The position numbers were made by a program, and so were the translations under genes. This document shows positions 1 to 8,442 of a stretch of DNA of 51,726 bases, in pieces; position 1 is the first letter of the stretch; every line of letters begins with the position of its first letter. Under the pieces are notes generated by a model. It did no database searches and was not told the origin of the DNA. It worked only from the letters and a program-made list of their open reading frames with translations. The DNA is taken from assembly GCA_022792535.1 (NCBI GenBank), contig JAAWBG010000029.1, positions 1 to 51,726 of the forward strand, written 5' to 3'. This DNA is from Lachnospiraceae bacterium. GTDB lineage: Bacteria > Bacillota > Clostridia > Lachnospirales > Lachnospiraceae.

Positions 1-183
1 GTTGGAACCGTCACGCGATACGCCGCAGTCAGCGCGTACCTGCTCAAGGGGTATCCATTTTCCGTAATATGCAAGGATCATCGTGAGAGAAGCTGCGCCG
101 CATTCCAGTGTTTCCATCTGCATTACCACAGGAACTTTCACCTTGCCGTTTCTGACAGGCTGTTTTATCTTTTTCGTACCCAT
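1..183 (-). CDS. NHLM/NHLP-type bacteriocin ABC exporter with C39 peptidase domain, N-terminal fragment cut by window start
   Basis: Only the first 61 codons are in the window; the gene runs off the left edge. Translating the minus strand from the ATG at 183-181 gives a short basic leader, then VVMQMETLECGAASLTM, with the Cys-Gly-Ala-Ala-Ser-Leu signature of C39 peptidases that cleave double-glycine leaders during peptide export. YYGKWIPLEQVRADCGVSRDG then follows, as in the same domain. In this family the peptidase is followed by a membrane domain and an ABC ATPase, which would lie outside the window. The start lies 15 bases after the stop of the accessory gene, behind a GAGGTGAG ribosome binding site, so the two are probably cotranscribed. 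The C39 call is firm. The NHLM/NHLP subfamily is inferred from the neighbour. Confidence 0.85.
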   Translation of the reverse strand, partial: MGTKKIKQPVRNGKVKVPVVMQMETLECGAASLTMILAYYGKWIPLEQVRADCGVSRDGSN

Positions 184-198
184 CTTCAGACTCACCTC

Positions 199-681
199 TC
201 AATACAGTATAAACGACATCGGCGATACGCTTTCTGTAACGATTTCAGTCTTGTATGTACCGTCTGGAATATCCACATCTGCAAATATCTCATACCTCCA
301 CTCGCCCTCGGAAAAACCTCCGAGATGCATCAAATAGGGATCCATATCCGCGTTTACAGCAATCGGCATTTCGGCAATTTCAGAAACAACGAAATCATTG
401 CCGTTTACCTTTATCAGCATTCCCGTTTTAATCTTAGCGACGTCTTCCTCCGTAACATAACAGATAAAAATGCCGTTTTCGCTCGTCCCCGCAGAAAGTA
501 TCTTGCTTTCAAGACGCCCAAAAATCCCCCAGACGCATACCCCTGCCAGAAAAATAATCACCGCCGCCAGCACCATCCATACGCCCGGATTGGATACGCG
601 GATATAATCATTTAGCTGTTCGGGAGAAGAAACACGGTCAATACTTGATTTCCGAAATATTTGTTTTTCATTATACTTCAT
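199..681 (-). CDS. NHLM-type bacteriocin secretion accessory membrane protein (HlyD-like, short)
   Basis: A 160-residue protein with one membrane segment at about residues 36-55. Before it comes IDRVSSPEQLNDYIRVSNPG, which resembles the N-terminus of the HlyD-like secretion proteins of NHLM bacteriocin systems. After the membrane segment is a compact, mostly beta region (GRLESKILSAGTSENGIFICYV), consistent with a barrel-sandwich hybrid domain. It is shorter than classical HlyD adaptors and lacks a long coiled coil, so it may be a minimal adaptor. It probably bridges the adjacent C39 exporter and the cell envelope in a RiPP export system. Start: ATG at 681 behind GGAGGTTGAT. No precursor peptide or maturation enzyme is visible in the window. 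Confidence 0.7.
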   Translation of the reverse strand: MKYNEKQIFRKSSIDRVSSPEQLNDYIRVSNPGVWMVLAAVIIFLAGVCVWGIFGRLESKILSAGTSENGIFICYVTEEDVAKIKTGMLIKVNGNDFVVSEIAEMPIAVNADMDPYLMHLGGFSEGEWRYEIFADVDIPDGTYKTEIVTESVSPMSFILY

Positions 682-716
682 ATCAACCTCCAGATCTTTA
701 TATCTAAATACAATAC

Positions 717-744
717 ATTATAAATTAAATCGCCAAAAAAACAA
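717..744 (-). promoter_or_regulatory. Likely promoter of the peptide-export genes
   Basis: On the minus strand a TATAAT box (717-722) lies 16 bases downstream of TTGTTT (739-744) and about 35 bases upstream of the start codon at 681. The rest of 682-863 is AT-rich and shows no gene. Confidence 0.5.
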
Positions 745-863
745 CCTATCTACCAAAAATACCACGAAAACACCCTAAATTATAATCTATACTGACATTG
801 GATATTTAAACTGATATGTATAACTAATACAATCAGCCCATTCAGAAATCGGGAGGCGTCAAT

Positions 864-989
864 ATGAAATCAGGTTTAGATAAGAGAAAAATTATCGAAA
901 CGGCAGCTAAAATGGCCGATGAGAAAGGTATTGCCTTAGAAAGATTTGTATCAAAGAGCCAGCCGTATCATGCTTGTCCTGGGATACGG
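864..989 (+). pseudogene. TetR-family regulator remnant, N-terminal helices only
   Basis: A GGGAGG ribosome binding site is followed by ATG at 864 and MKSGLDKRKIIETAAKMAD, the first helix of a TetR DNA-binding domain. After about residue 24 the similarity stops (LERFVSKSQPYH) and the frame ends at 989. A functional TetR regulator is about 190 residues. The helix-turn-helix recognition region and ligand domain are missing, and CotJC-type sequence begins in another frame from about 946. This is a truncated gene fused by deletion or decay to the next remnant. Confidence 0.6.
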
Positions 990-1437
990 TAAGTGGAACA
1001 TTACCGCTGCTTCTGTAGGTACAGAAGAACTGGCCCATATGGAAATGATCTGCACCATTGTCTATCAGCTGACAAAAGATTTGTCTCCGGAAGAAATCAA
1101 GGCTTCCGGTTTTGATAAATACTATGTGGACCACACCCTGGCCCTTTGGCCTCAGGCTGCCGGCGGAATTCCCTTCAATGCCTGTGAATTCCAATCCAAA
1201 GGAGATCCCATCACTGATCTGACGGAAGACCTTGCCGCAGAGCAGAAGGCACGCAGTACTTACGACAATATCCTTCGTCTGGTCAAAGATCCAGAAGTTG
1301 CCGATCCTATCCGTTTCCTACGGGCAAGAGAAATTGTACATTTCCAGCGTTTTGGTGAAGGACTGCGCATGGTTCAGGATCATCTGGATTCGAAGAACTT
1401 CTATGCTGCAAATCCCGCATTTGACTGCCGGAAATAA
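946..1437 (+). pseudogene. CotJC-type manganese catalase, 5'-truncated remnant
   Basis: The frame encodes the C-terminal two thirds of a spore-coat manganese catalase: GTEELAHMEMICTIVYQL, DHTLALWPQAAGGIPFNACE, SKGDPITDLTEDLAAEQKAR and REIVHFQRFGEGLRMVQDHL are all typical. Family members are about 190-200 residues and start with the first metal-binding helices. Here only about 140 residues are family-like, and the first roughly 30 (YQRASRIMLVLGYGKWNITA) are scrambled. The only possible start is a TTG with no ribosome binding site. Later metal ligands (E of EELAH, H of HMEM, H of REIVHF) remain, but the missing N-terminal ligand makes activity unlikely. cotJA and cotJB are absent. The remnant abuts the TetR fragment. 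Confidence 0.75.
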
Positions 1438-1483
1438 AAACAAAATCATTGGTTTTTCCTCGATCTTTAACGTATCTAAACAG

Positions 1484-1519
1484 AAACAGCCGTTTTGCGG
1501 TAACGCAAGACGGCTGTTT
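1484..1519 (+). terminator. Hairpin terminator after the CotJC remnant
   Basis: AAACAGCCGTTTTGC and GCAAGACGGCTGTTT form a 15-bp stem (one G-T pair) around a six-base loop about 45 bases after the CotJC stop. It faces the convergent gene ending at 1556, so it may work in both directions. Confidence 0.7.
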
Positions 1520-1555
1520 CAATTACCGAATCAGATGCATTTTCTCACGGAAGAC

Positions 1556-2746
1556 TCACCTTAACCCGCAGATCTGGTCCACAGAATCCAAAATCTCTTT
1601 AATCTCTCTTCTGCCTCCCGGACTTCCTTTTATCAGTGTTTCAATTTCCTTTCTGGCATTTCGAATACTGTCTACCTGACTTTCCATACCCTCCCGAAGT
1701 TTCTGGCGTCTTACTAAAAGATCATGTTTTACTTCCACCATCTCCTTTTTATCCAGCAGCGCCTTTGCCTGATGCACCCAGACTCTGGCGTCGTAGAGAT
1801 GATATCTGTGAAGCTGGCGGACCAGCTTATCATTAAAGTATTCCAGATCATCATTGGTGCGCTGATACTTTTCCCGTTCCTTCACAGCTTCTAAATATTG
1901 ATCCCAGACATAAGTCAATTCATAGGCGTTTTTTACATTGTATTTCTCACAGGCATAATCTACCGCATTTGTCACATTCACATATTTAAACTTTATCTTG
2001 TTGGACAATACAATAGCCCGGTTGATATTTGCCTGGGATTTGCGGATTCCTAATTCATCATTCTGAAGACGGAGCACAATAAGCCCTCCAACTGCTCCTG
2101 TAGCCAAAGCGGCAATGACAAAGGGCATGAGAATATCGAATTTCAGGACATTTCCTAATATGATAATTGTAATCACCGCCACTGCAAAAAAGCCAATCAG
2201 TCCATACAGAGACCTATGAAGGATTTTTTTCTCTTTTTCAAGAGATTCTAAGTAATAACGCCACTCTTCTCTCTCTCCTTCTAAATACTGCATGTCACGT
2301 TTCACCATAGTCTGATATTCTTCATTTTCTTTCAACCGTTTGATAATATCTGGCATTTCTAATTCCAGCTGTTCCATCTGGGCAAAATGCGCATCGGAGA
2401 TGGTTTTTGCCTTGTTCAGATAGGCATCTCTGGAATTGCTCAGATTTACTACGTTCTGTGCAATTTCCTGAATTTTACCTACCTCTGTATCCGGCAGGTT
2501 TTCAATATTTTGGATATCTGTCAGATAATCCGTGACCATCTTGTATTCCCGTTTGGTCTCTTCTAAATTTTTTGCGGCAACCATGATCTGTTCACAGTAT
2601 TCTGCTGCAATACTTTTTTTCTCTTTTTTTTCGCCGCCCTTTTTCTCTCCCTCTTTTGGGTATTCCGGGCCAGACTGTATCTCCCCTTCAAATTCCAGAA
2701 TGTCTTCCACATATTTTGGTTTTCGTTTTTTTCTGAATAATCCCAT
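1556..2746 (-). CDS. Coiled-coil membrane protein, fourth gene of the DUF5717/Hsp70-like operon
   Basis: A 396-residue protein of unknown function. It has a basic N-terminus (MGLFRKKRKPKY), a charged Lys/Glu/Gly-rich linker (to about residue 45), long heptad-like helices (about 50-175), then two adjacent membrane segments at about 180-200 and 205-225 (LYGLIGFFAVAVITIIILG and LMPFVIAALATGAVGGLIVL). A second helical, coiled-coil half follows to the C-terminus. Both ends are probably cytoplasmic with a membrane hairpin between them. The ATG at 2746 follows the TPR gene stop (2748-2750) by one base; a GTG at 2755 is an alternative start. Position and spacing make it the membrane anchor or scaffold of the operon, which is an inference. 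Confidence 0.6.
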   Translation of the reverse strand: MGLFRKKRKPKYVEDILEFEGEIQSGPEYPKEGEKKGGEKKEKKSIAAEYCEQIMVAAKNLEETKREYKMVTDYLTDIQNIENLPDTEVGKIQEIAQNVVNLSNSRDAYLNKAKTISDAHFAQMEQLELEMPDIIKRLKENEEYQTMVKRDMQYLEGEREEWRYYLESLEKEKKILHRSLYGLIGFFAVAVITIIILGNVLKFDILMPFVIAALATGAVGGLIVLRLQNDELGIRKSQANINRAIVLSNKIKFKYVNVTNAVDYACEKYNVKNAYELTYVWDQYLEAVKEREKYQRTNDDLEYFNDKLVRQLHRYHLYDARVWVHQAKALLDKKEMVEVKHDLLVRRQKLREGMESQVDSIRNARKEIETLIKGSPGGRREIKEILDSVDQICGLR

Positions 2747-2747
2747 T

Positions 2748-3497
2748 TTATACACTTTTCCTATATTCTGTTCTAAGATTCTGCAACATATTTTCTAATG
2801 TTCTCTCATAACCAGTACGGTCGCCAGATTGTTTCTTCTCTTCTAGTTCTTGCTTGAACTGCGCGAATCTGTCTGTCTCTGCTTTTACTCTCTGGTTTTC
2901 TCTGTATAGAAGAGCCAAAAGATAAGCTTCTCTGCTCTCTTGGTTCTGTCCGGTTTCATAAGCTTTCCCATAACAATCTGCCGCCTGAGCAAACAACATC
3001 TGCCTGGCATAAGAAGTCCCCATATTATGCCAGATTCGTCCAAGAATTTCCAAACTGTCCTGTTCCTCTGTATGGTTTAAAATCTTTCGGTACTCTGCAA
3101 TGGCATCTCGATATTTTTCTGCCTTCAAAAACCGGTCTCCCCGAAGTTTCGCCCGCTCCAAAGGAGTTTTCTCTTCCATCCTTGCGGCAGTATTTCGTGC
3201 ATTCTGCAGCTCTTCGGAACGGTACAGTCCGCTTGCTTTCAGAATCTGTTCCATACACCAGCAGCCGCTCTTTTCTTGTTCAATGCCCTGTCTAAGATGT
3301 TGGGCAAGTTTCTGCTGCCCCAGCTCTTCTTCTAACCATTGACATAATTTTTCATTGAAAAAACTTTCTTCCAGCACACCTGTATTCTGGTATAGATAAT
3401 AACACAATTCTTCAAAAGAATACAGGTTTACCCGCTCTTCCTCCAGAAAAAAAGGATATTCTGCTGTGGTTTCCTCACATAACCATACTCTGCTCAT
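2748..3497 (-). CDS. TPR-repeat protein, third gene of the DUF5717/Hsp70-like operon
   Basis: A 249-residue soluble protein with no signal peptide. Residues about 1-100 form an acidic helical domain of unknown type (YSFEELCYYLYQNTGVLEESF). Residues about 110-200 carry TPR-like repeats: AKLRGDRFLKAEKYRDAIAEY and GRIWHNMGTSYARQMLFAQAA, the Gly/Ala/Tyr pattern of TPR helices. The C-terminus is helical and charged. TPR proteins usually bind peptide tails of partners, and the upstream gene encodes an Hsp70/actin-like protein, so a cochaperone-like role is plausible but not shown. The ATG at 3497 has GAGGAAACAGCCC before it. The gene begins 31 bases after the upstream stop. Confidence 0.65.
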   Translation of the reverse strand: MSRVWLCEETTAEYPFFLEEERVNLYSFEELCYYLYQNTGVLEESFFNEKLCQWLEEELGQQKLAQHLRQGIEQEKSGCWCMEQILKASGLYRSEELQNARNTAARMEEKTPLERAKLRGDRFLKAEKYRDAIAEYRKILNHTEEQDSLEILGRIWHNMGTSYARQMLFAQAADCYGKAYETGQNQESREAYLLALLYRENQRVKAETDRFAQFKQELEEKKQSGDRTGYERTLENMLQNLRTEYRKSV

Positions 3498-3528
3498 GGG
3501 CTGTTTCCTCTTTTACATTCATTGATTC

Positions 3529-4776
3529 TCATCCAATTTCATATTCCCACTCTCTGCCGCTTCCGGGGTGAAGCTCTCCCCAGCCCATATCCTGTATATT
3601 TAACAGAATACTGCCTTCTTCTCCGGAAAAAAGGGATAGAGCCAAACGACACCGCTCCGTCTCAGATACCGGCAGTTCAGAAAGTTCCAGACTTTCAATC
3701 TTAGCTTCCCGGCTTCCTGGCTTCTGTACCCAAAGCTCCAGCAGCGGCTCTCCTTCCAGAAGGATACGGAGATTCTTTTTCACCTGATGCCGGTTCTTTC
3801 CTGCCTCCAGCAAAGGATAAAAGTAAGTCTCATCTCCTTTGATTACTTTTATAAACGTATGCTCTTCTATTTTATATTCACAAAAATACACGGTGTCCGC
3901 TTGTTCCTGATGAATCTCCATCATACCAGAATAACAAGCTCCTTTGGTATACAGATTCTTTCCCTGAAAAGCCCTTCTTCCACGGCAGATAACCTTGAGG
4001 GATTCCTTCATCCAATCCCCCTCAAATCCACTGCCAATCAAGTATACTGAAGATACAATTCTGCCTGACATCCCATCCTGCAGCATACGTGCAAAGGCCA
4101 GATCCCATTCCTTCACATCTTCCGGCAGTTTTCCCAGACATACTTCTTCCACTTCCGCAATCTGAGGCTTTGTCTTTTTATTACAGGAGAGCTGTTTCAT
4201 CCAGATCTCTTCTCCATTACAGGAAAAAAGCATAGAGTCGTACTGCCAGAGCCCTGGATCCTGGCACACCACATAGGCGTAAAAACTTTCCCGGTGGTCC
4301 TGAATCGTAATCTGTTCCTCACGAAATTCCAGCGCTTTTGCCATTCTTTCCAGCAAATTCACCCATTCTTCTGTCACTTCTGGAATTGAAAATACGCATT
4401 TTGTCACACCCTCCACGCCTTTTGCAGGAAGAGCGATGCGCAGTACTTTCCGCAGAAATACCAGCAGCAGATCTTCTGCCTGGTAATCCTTGTCCATCCG
4501 TACCGTTTCCCCTTTTAACGCCCGGTCCAGCAGATAATCCACATAGATTCCCTCTTTGCTCTCAGCAATCCGGCTGGCCTCTTCTCCAAAACACCATTTC
4601 CCCGTAAGTTTCCGTTTGCAGATGGCTGTCGGTATGCGATACAGCTCTGCTCCAGTCACAGTGCTTTTTGTCTCAGGTTCCGTCATCTTTCCATGATATG
4701 CACTGATCTGGGTCCACTTGCTTCCTAATTCTATTCCGATATACCATTCGCCTGATGCTGGCTTCACTTGTCTCAC
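3529..4776 (-). CDS. DUF5716-like Hsp70/actin-fold protein with degenerate nucleotide-binding motifs
   Basis: A 415-residue protein with Hsp70-like architecture. Phosphate-1 is GIELGSKWTQIS near residue 14, compared with IGIDLGTTNS in DnaK. VFSIPEV resembles the Hsp70 VPA strand, QDHRESFYAY sits where Hsp70 has the NEPTAAALAY helix, and SSVYLIGSGFEGDWMKESL sits where VVLVGGSTRIP lies. The phosphate-2 loop, normally DLGGGTFD, reads FSCNGEEIW, so the Gly-rich turn and Asp are lost. Residues about 300-415 are beta-rich, where DnaK has its substrate-binding sheet. I recall relatives annotated as DUF5716. It could be a nucleotide-binding scaffold with weak or no ATPase activity. Starts are GTG at 4776 or GTG at 4767 behind AGGTGAG; it begins six bases after the DUF5717 stop. 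Confidence 0.65.
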   Translation of the reverse strand: MRQVKPASGEWYIGIELGSKWTQISAYHGKMTEPETKSTVTGAELYRIPTAICKRKLTGKWCFGEEASRIAESKEGIYVDYLLDRALKGETVRMDKDYQAEDLLLVFLRKVLRIALPAKGVEGVTKCVFSIPEVTEEWVNLLERMAKALEFREEQITIQDHRESFYAYVVCQDPGLWQYDSMLFSCNGEEIWMKQLSCNKKTKPQIAEVEEVCLGKLPEDVKEWDLAFARMLQDGMSGRIVSSVYLIGSGFEGDWMKESLKVICRGRRAFQGKNLYTKGACYSGMMEIHQEQADTVYFCEYKIEEHTFIKVIKGDETYFYPLLEAGKNRHQVKKNLRILLEGEPLLELWVQKPGSREAKIESLELSELPVSETERCRLALSLFSGEEGSILLNIQDMGWGELHPGSGREWEYEIG

Positions 4777-4782
4777 CTGCCT

Positions 4783-7700
4783 TTATAAAATCGTAAATTG
4801 CTCTTTTACCAACCCATCCATTTTGCCATAAGTATCCAGACGTTCCAAAAGAGTAACCTCATCTTTCATCTGCCAGCTCACCATCATATCATTCAGCAGA
4901 TCATAACGGCTGCCCTCTGCATTGGTACAAAGCTCATGGTTCTGTACCTGTCCGCTTTCTGTCACAACCCAGGCTCCCTCCCGCTCTTCCTTGATATAAT
5001 ATGGAATCTTTTCCCCATAGAACACCAGAAATTCCTTTACAAAAATTCCCTGATACATAGGCCGTAATTCCTCTTCCACATAATCAGAATGTCCCACCGG
5101 AAGGTAGCTGATCCTTACTTTCATTTCTGGATCTGTCCGATATTCTAAAAATACCTTGTCATGATATAGATGCATACCGGCAAACTTAGAAGGCAGCATT
5201 TGATAAAAGGAAAAATAGATTCCATGAGAAATCTGTTCCGCAAGAATCTGTTCCGCAGCCTGCATCTGCTCTTCCGTCAGCGTATTTCCAGAACTACACC
5301 ACTTTAAAAATCCCAGTCTGCACACCTGGTTCAGCTCCTGTTTCTCTTTTAGCAGCCAGAAAATTTTCTGAAATACATAATCTGACACAACAGCATCTTT
5401 GGTGACAAACTGGTGCGCCATCCAGGAAAGGTATGCAAAGATCACAATTTCTCTTCCTAGATTTTCACTATAGCTCTCAAAAATTTTTTCTATGCTGGCT
5501 GAAAAATCTCCTGTATACAAAAACTGTATCAGGCAACGTTCCTCCAGACCATAAGTATCCAGTTCAAAATCACAGGCTGCCTGCCACAGCTGAGCCATCT
5601 CTTCCATATTTCCATAAAAATGCTGGCACATATAGTTTAAGATACGTTCGTTGTACTTTCCGCGCAAAAATACATTGCGGCATAACCCCAGCAGAAATTC
5701 ATCTGGTTCCGTATCGTCCAGATCCTCCATCCGATGACAGATCACGTACACCAGTTTGGGAGCCGAAATACTCTCACATCCATAGGACAATAGTAACTCA
5801 TAAGCCCGTTTATAATGGCGCCTTGCCACCAAAAGTTCCATGATCTTTTCTCTGGCCTTCTGTTTTACTCCACGAAATGACAGAGAGAGCAGGAATTCAT
5901 CCAGTTCCTCTCCCGTATAATTATAGTAAAAGTATGCCACCATTTGGGGACGCAGCTCTTCTCGATATTCCTGGCTGATTCGATCCGATTCTATCAAAAA
6001 CTGAAGATAGGGTACATCCTCCTTTTCATAAGTCTGCCAAATCTTCTTTCCATCAAAATATTTTAAAAGGAATGGCATCTTCTCTTTTGCTTCCGCTACT
6101 CCTTTTTTCAAAAATTTTTCACAGTCCAGCAGCGGAACTACAGACAGTTCTTCTTTGGGCAGAAAACGATTTCCTCTGGAATCTTCCAGCATCATCTGGT
6201 ATGTACTGCTGTACAGATTGACATATGCCATGCCATGGTGCAGGGGAATGATCTGTTCCTGTTTGAGAGGATTCTGTCTCACCACAAGACGCAAAGTCCC
6301 TGTATCGCTGCAGGTGACCTTGTGGACAAACAAAATTTTAGATAAAGGTTCTATCAGTTCTTCGGTGATCATATCAGGGGTCAGAACCTCCTGATAGACC
6401 GGAGCAATCTCCTTGTCCATCCTGCCTGCCCGAAGCTGTTTCAATGCAAACTCTTCCATATTTTTTCTGTAATGCTGATAATTATTTTTCCAGGCAGCTT
6501 TATGCTCAATCATAGCGCGGTAAAGTCTGGCCTGGGGACGATAAGCAAGACTGTGGTTATACTGAAAGTAGATCACCGCCGGCTTTGGAATCTTTTTCAA
6601 CTGCTTTCTTTCCGCAGAGAGCATCCAGGCCTCATAGATCCCTGCTAAACGCAGCTCCTCTCCGATCCCCAGGTCATACCATTTCCAGTACTCCGTACCA
6701 TAACGGTTCCATTTCATACAGTATCCGCAGACTGCCTGCAGCATTTCTTTTTCCGGATAAACTTCATAACAGGCTGACAGAATCCGATACCAGATAGGAT
6801 GATAGGATGGAATCTCTGGAACCATCTGACAGACCTGTTCTGCCATCGGCCGGGTAAGAGCTTTCTGTTTTACCGTCCAGTTCAGCACTTTTCGGGTAAA
6901 CAAATCCGCCCGATACATCAAAAAAGGCTCTTTGGCCAGAATTCGATAGGCTTCCAGATAAAGAGACGGGCTCTCTCCTCCCTGAGCAATCTGATGCTCA
7001 ATAATCTCTAACTTCCTTCCCTTGCTGTAATTCATCTCTTCATCCAAGAACAGCAAGATCCACAAAAGCAGATTATTTTCCTGATTCTTGTGATAGATCT
7101 CCCGGATCTTATTGGTCAATTTATTCACATAGACAGGCTCTGGCTCCCGCAAAGTACACAGATACAGATAATATCCATACAGAGGAGACTCCTTGTCCAC
7201 TTTATATTTGGGAAAATCATTCAGTGCCCACTCCCCTTCCTGTCTCTGCCTATTTACCAAAAAAACCTGAGCTTTTGCCAGCAGATACCAAAGATTATCT
7301 GGCTCCTCTTCCAACAATTCATCCAGTTTTTTGATACTCTGCTTCGCCCATACGCCTGTCACAATCTTGCGCACGCCAAATGCAAGATACAGATTTACCA
7401 ACTCTGCCTGCTTTTTTTTCACAGACAGAGGGGTACATTCTCGTTCTGCCTCTCCCTGCTGGATGCAGATCTCCACCTGTTTTTTCTGGAAAGGCGTCTG
7501 AAAGGTGATCCTGCCAAAATTTTTACCAGCGTGCAGATGTTCTGCTGCAATCAAATATTCTGCCAGCGCCCGGCTTCCCACAAAATCTCCAGAAGTGATC
7601 ACCCGTTTCAGCGGCTGCAGCCATTCCACATCGCTGGTCATCTCGATGGAAATATATCCCCATTCATCTTTTTTCAGCGTAATATGCTGTTTCAAATCTT

Positions 7701-8319
7701 CCTGTACCTTAAAAAATTCCCGCTGAGCTTCCTCAATCTGAAAAGAAATCCGCTGTTTTTTCTTGACTGCAATCAGAAATTCCTCCACCTGAGCCATCGT
7801 ACATGGCTTGCGTTTTAACATCTGATAAATCATCCGCTCCTGGGTTTCCTGAGGCTTAAAGATATTTATAAATTCTGGTTTTCCAAATACTTTTACTGCT
7901 TCCTCATAGGAATTCTGAGCCAGATTGGCAAATTCAAACATACTCTTGATCCTGCCTTCTGCACTGTCCACATAATTGTTGGAAACAGATACAAAAAAGG
8001 GCAGTTCATATTCTCCCTGATTGCTGATAATATGAAGATGACCTTTCTGTGAGTCCCCTTCTAATAATCCTTCGCTATGAAACTTAAATGTCTGTTTAAT
8101 TTTTTCTCCCTGAAATTCCGGCTGCTGGCATTCCATTCTTGGACTTGTAGAACAGACGACGCCTCTCACCGGCACGCCACTGACGCTCTCGATCCAAAAC
8201 TCACCTGTGTAATCTTTTCCCTCCACAATTTCAAAATTCAGCTCTTCCACAGAAAATTGAAGAATGGAAGAATCCCGGCCCCAAGTTCCCGCTGCCAGTT
8301 CCTCTAATCTCTTTTGCAA
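4783..8319 (-). CDS. DUF5717-like giant protein, first gene of a four-gene operon of unknown function
   Basis: A 1178-residue protein with no signal peptide or membrane segment that I can see. The N-terminal about 125 residues are a beta-sandwich-like region (FWIESVSGVPVRGVVCSTSP, GHLHIISNQGEYELPFFVSV) resembling the Ig-like folds of envelope or cytoskeletal proteins. The middle, about 125-620, is helical with TPR-like repeats (EEPDNLWYLLAKAQVFLVNR). A second beta region (TLRLVVRQNPLKQEQIIPL) is near 680. A long helical stretch runs to about 1070, then a final beta-rich domain ends the protein. I recall this architecture as DUF5717 in Lachnospiraceae, always with unknown function. TTG start at 8319 behind AGGTGAGAAT. 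It is first in a tight operon with the Hsp70-like, TPR and coiled-coil genes, suggesting one complex. Confidence 0.7.
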   Translation of the reverse strand: MQKRLEELAAGTWGRDSSILQFSVEELNFEIVEGKDYTGEFWIESVSGVPVRGVVCSTSPRMECQQPEFQGEKIKQTFKFHSEGLLEGDSQKGHLHIISNQGEYELPFFVSVSNNYVDSAEGRIKSMFEFANLAQNSYEEAVKVFGKPEFINIFKPQETQERMIYQMLKRKPCTMAQVEEFLIAVKKKQRISFQIEEAQREFFKVQEDLKQHITLKKDEWGYISIEMTSDVEWLQPLKRVITSGDFVGSRALAEYLIAAEHLHAGKNFGRITFQTPFQKKQVEICIQQGEAERECTPLSVKKKQAELVNLYLAFGVRKIVTGVWAKQSIKKLDELLEEEPDNLWYLLAKAQVFLVNRQRQEGEWALNDFPKYKVDKESPLYGYYLYLCTLREPEPVYVNKLTNKIREIYHKNQENNLLLWILLFLDEEMNYSKGRKLEIIEHQIAQGGESPSLYLEAYRILAKEPFLMYRADLFTRKVLNWTVKQKALTRPMAEQVCQMVPEIPSYHPIWYRILSACYEVYPEKEMLQAVCGYCMKWNRYGTEYWKWYDLGIGEELRLAGIYEAWMLSAERKQLKKIPKPAVIYFQYNHSLAYRPQARLYRAMIEHKAAWKNNYQHYRKNMEEFALKQLRAGRMDKEIAPVYQEVLTPDMITEELIEPLSKILFVHKVTCSDTGTLRLVVRQNPLKQEQIIPLHHGMAYVNLYSSTYQMMLEDSRGNRFLPKEELSVVPLLDCEKFLKKGVAEAKEKMPFLLKYFDGKKIWQTYEKEDVPYLQFLIESDRISQEYREELRPQMVAYFYYNYTGEELDEFLLSLSFRGVKQKAREKIMELLVARRHYKRAYELLLSYGCESISAPKLVYVICHRMEDLDDTEPDEFLLGLCRNVFLRGKYNERILNYMCQHFYGNMEEMAQLWQAACDFELDTYGLEERCLIQFLYTGDFSASIEKIFESYSENLGREIVIFAYLSWMAHQFVTKDAVVSDYVFQKIFWLLKEKQELNQVCRLGFLKWCSSGNTLTEEQMQAAEQILAEQISHGIYFSFYQMLPSKFAGMHLYHDKVFLEYRTDPEMKVRISYLPVGHSDYVEEELRPMYQGIFVKEFLVFYGEKIPYYIKEEREGAWVVTESGQVQNHELCTNAEGSRYDLLNDMMVSWQMKDEVTLLERLDTYGKMDGLVKEQFTIL

Positions 8320-8442
8320 ATTCTCACCTGCTTTGTAGTTGCTTTTTTATCAGTATTCGTTATAATAAAATCAATTGCATTAATTATAAACTATTCAAGA
8401 GCCTGTGTAAATGCACAGGACAAAGATTTTTTGGAGGAAATT

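Noticed and set aside
7090..7818. Long plus-strand frame antisense to the DUF5717-like gene
   Set aside because: It is a composition shadow of the minus-strand gene, rich in Ile/Phe/Gln/Leu without start signals.
8314..8442. Extended N-terminus of the PLP enzyme as a membrane anchor
   Set aside because: The hydrophobic stretch lies in the divergent promoter region; a strong ribosome binding site marks the ATG at 8443.
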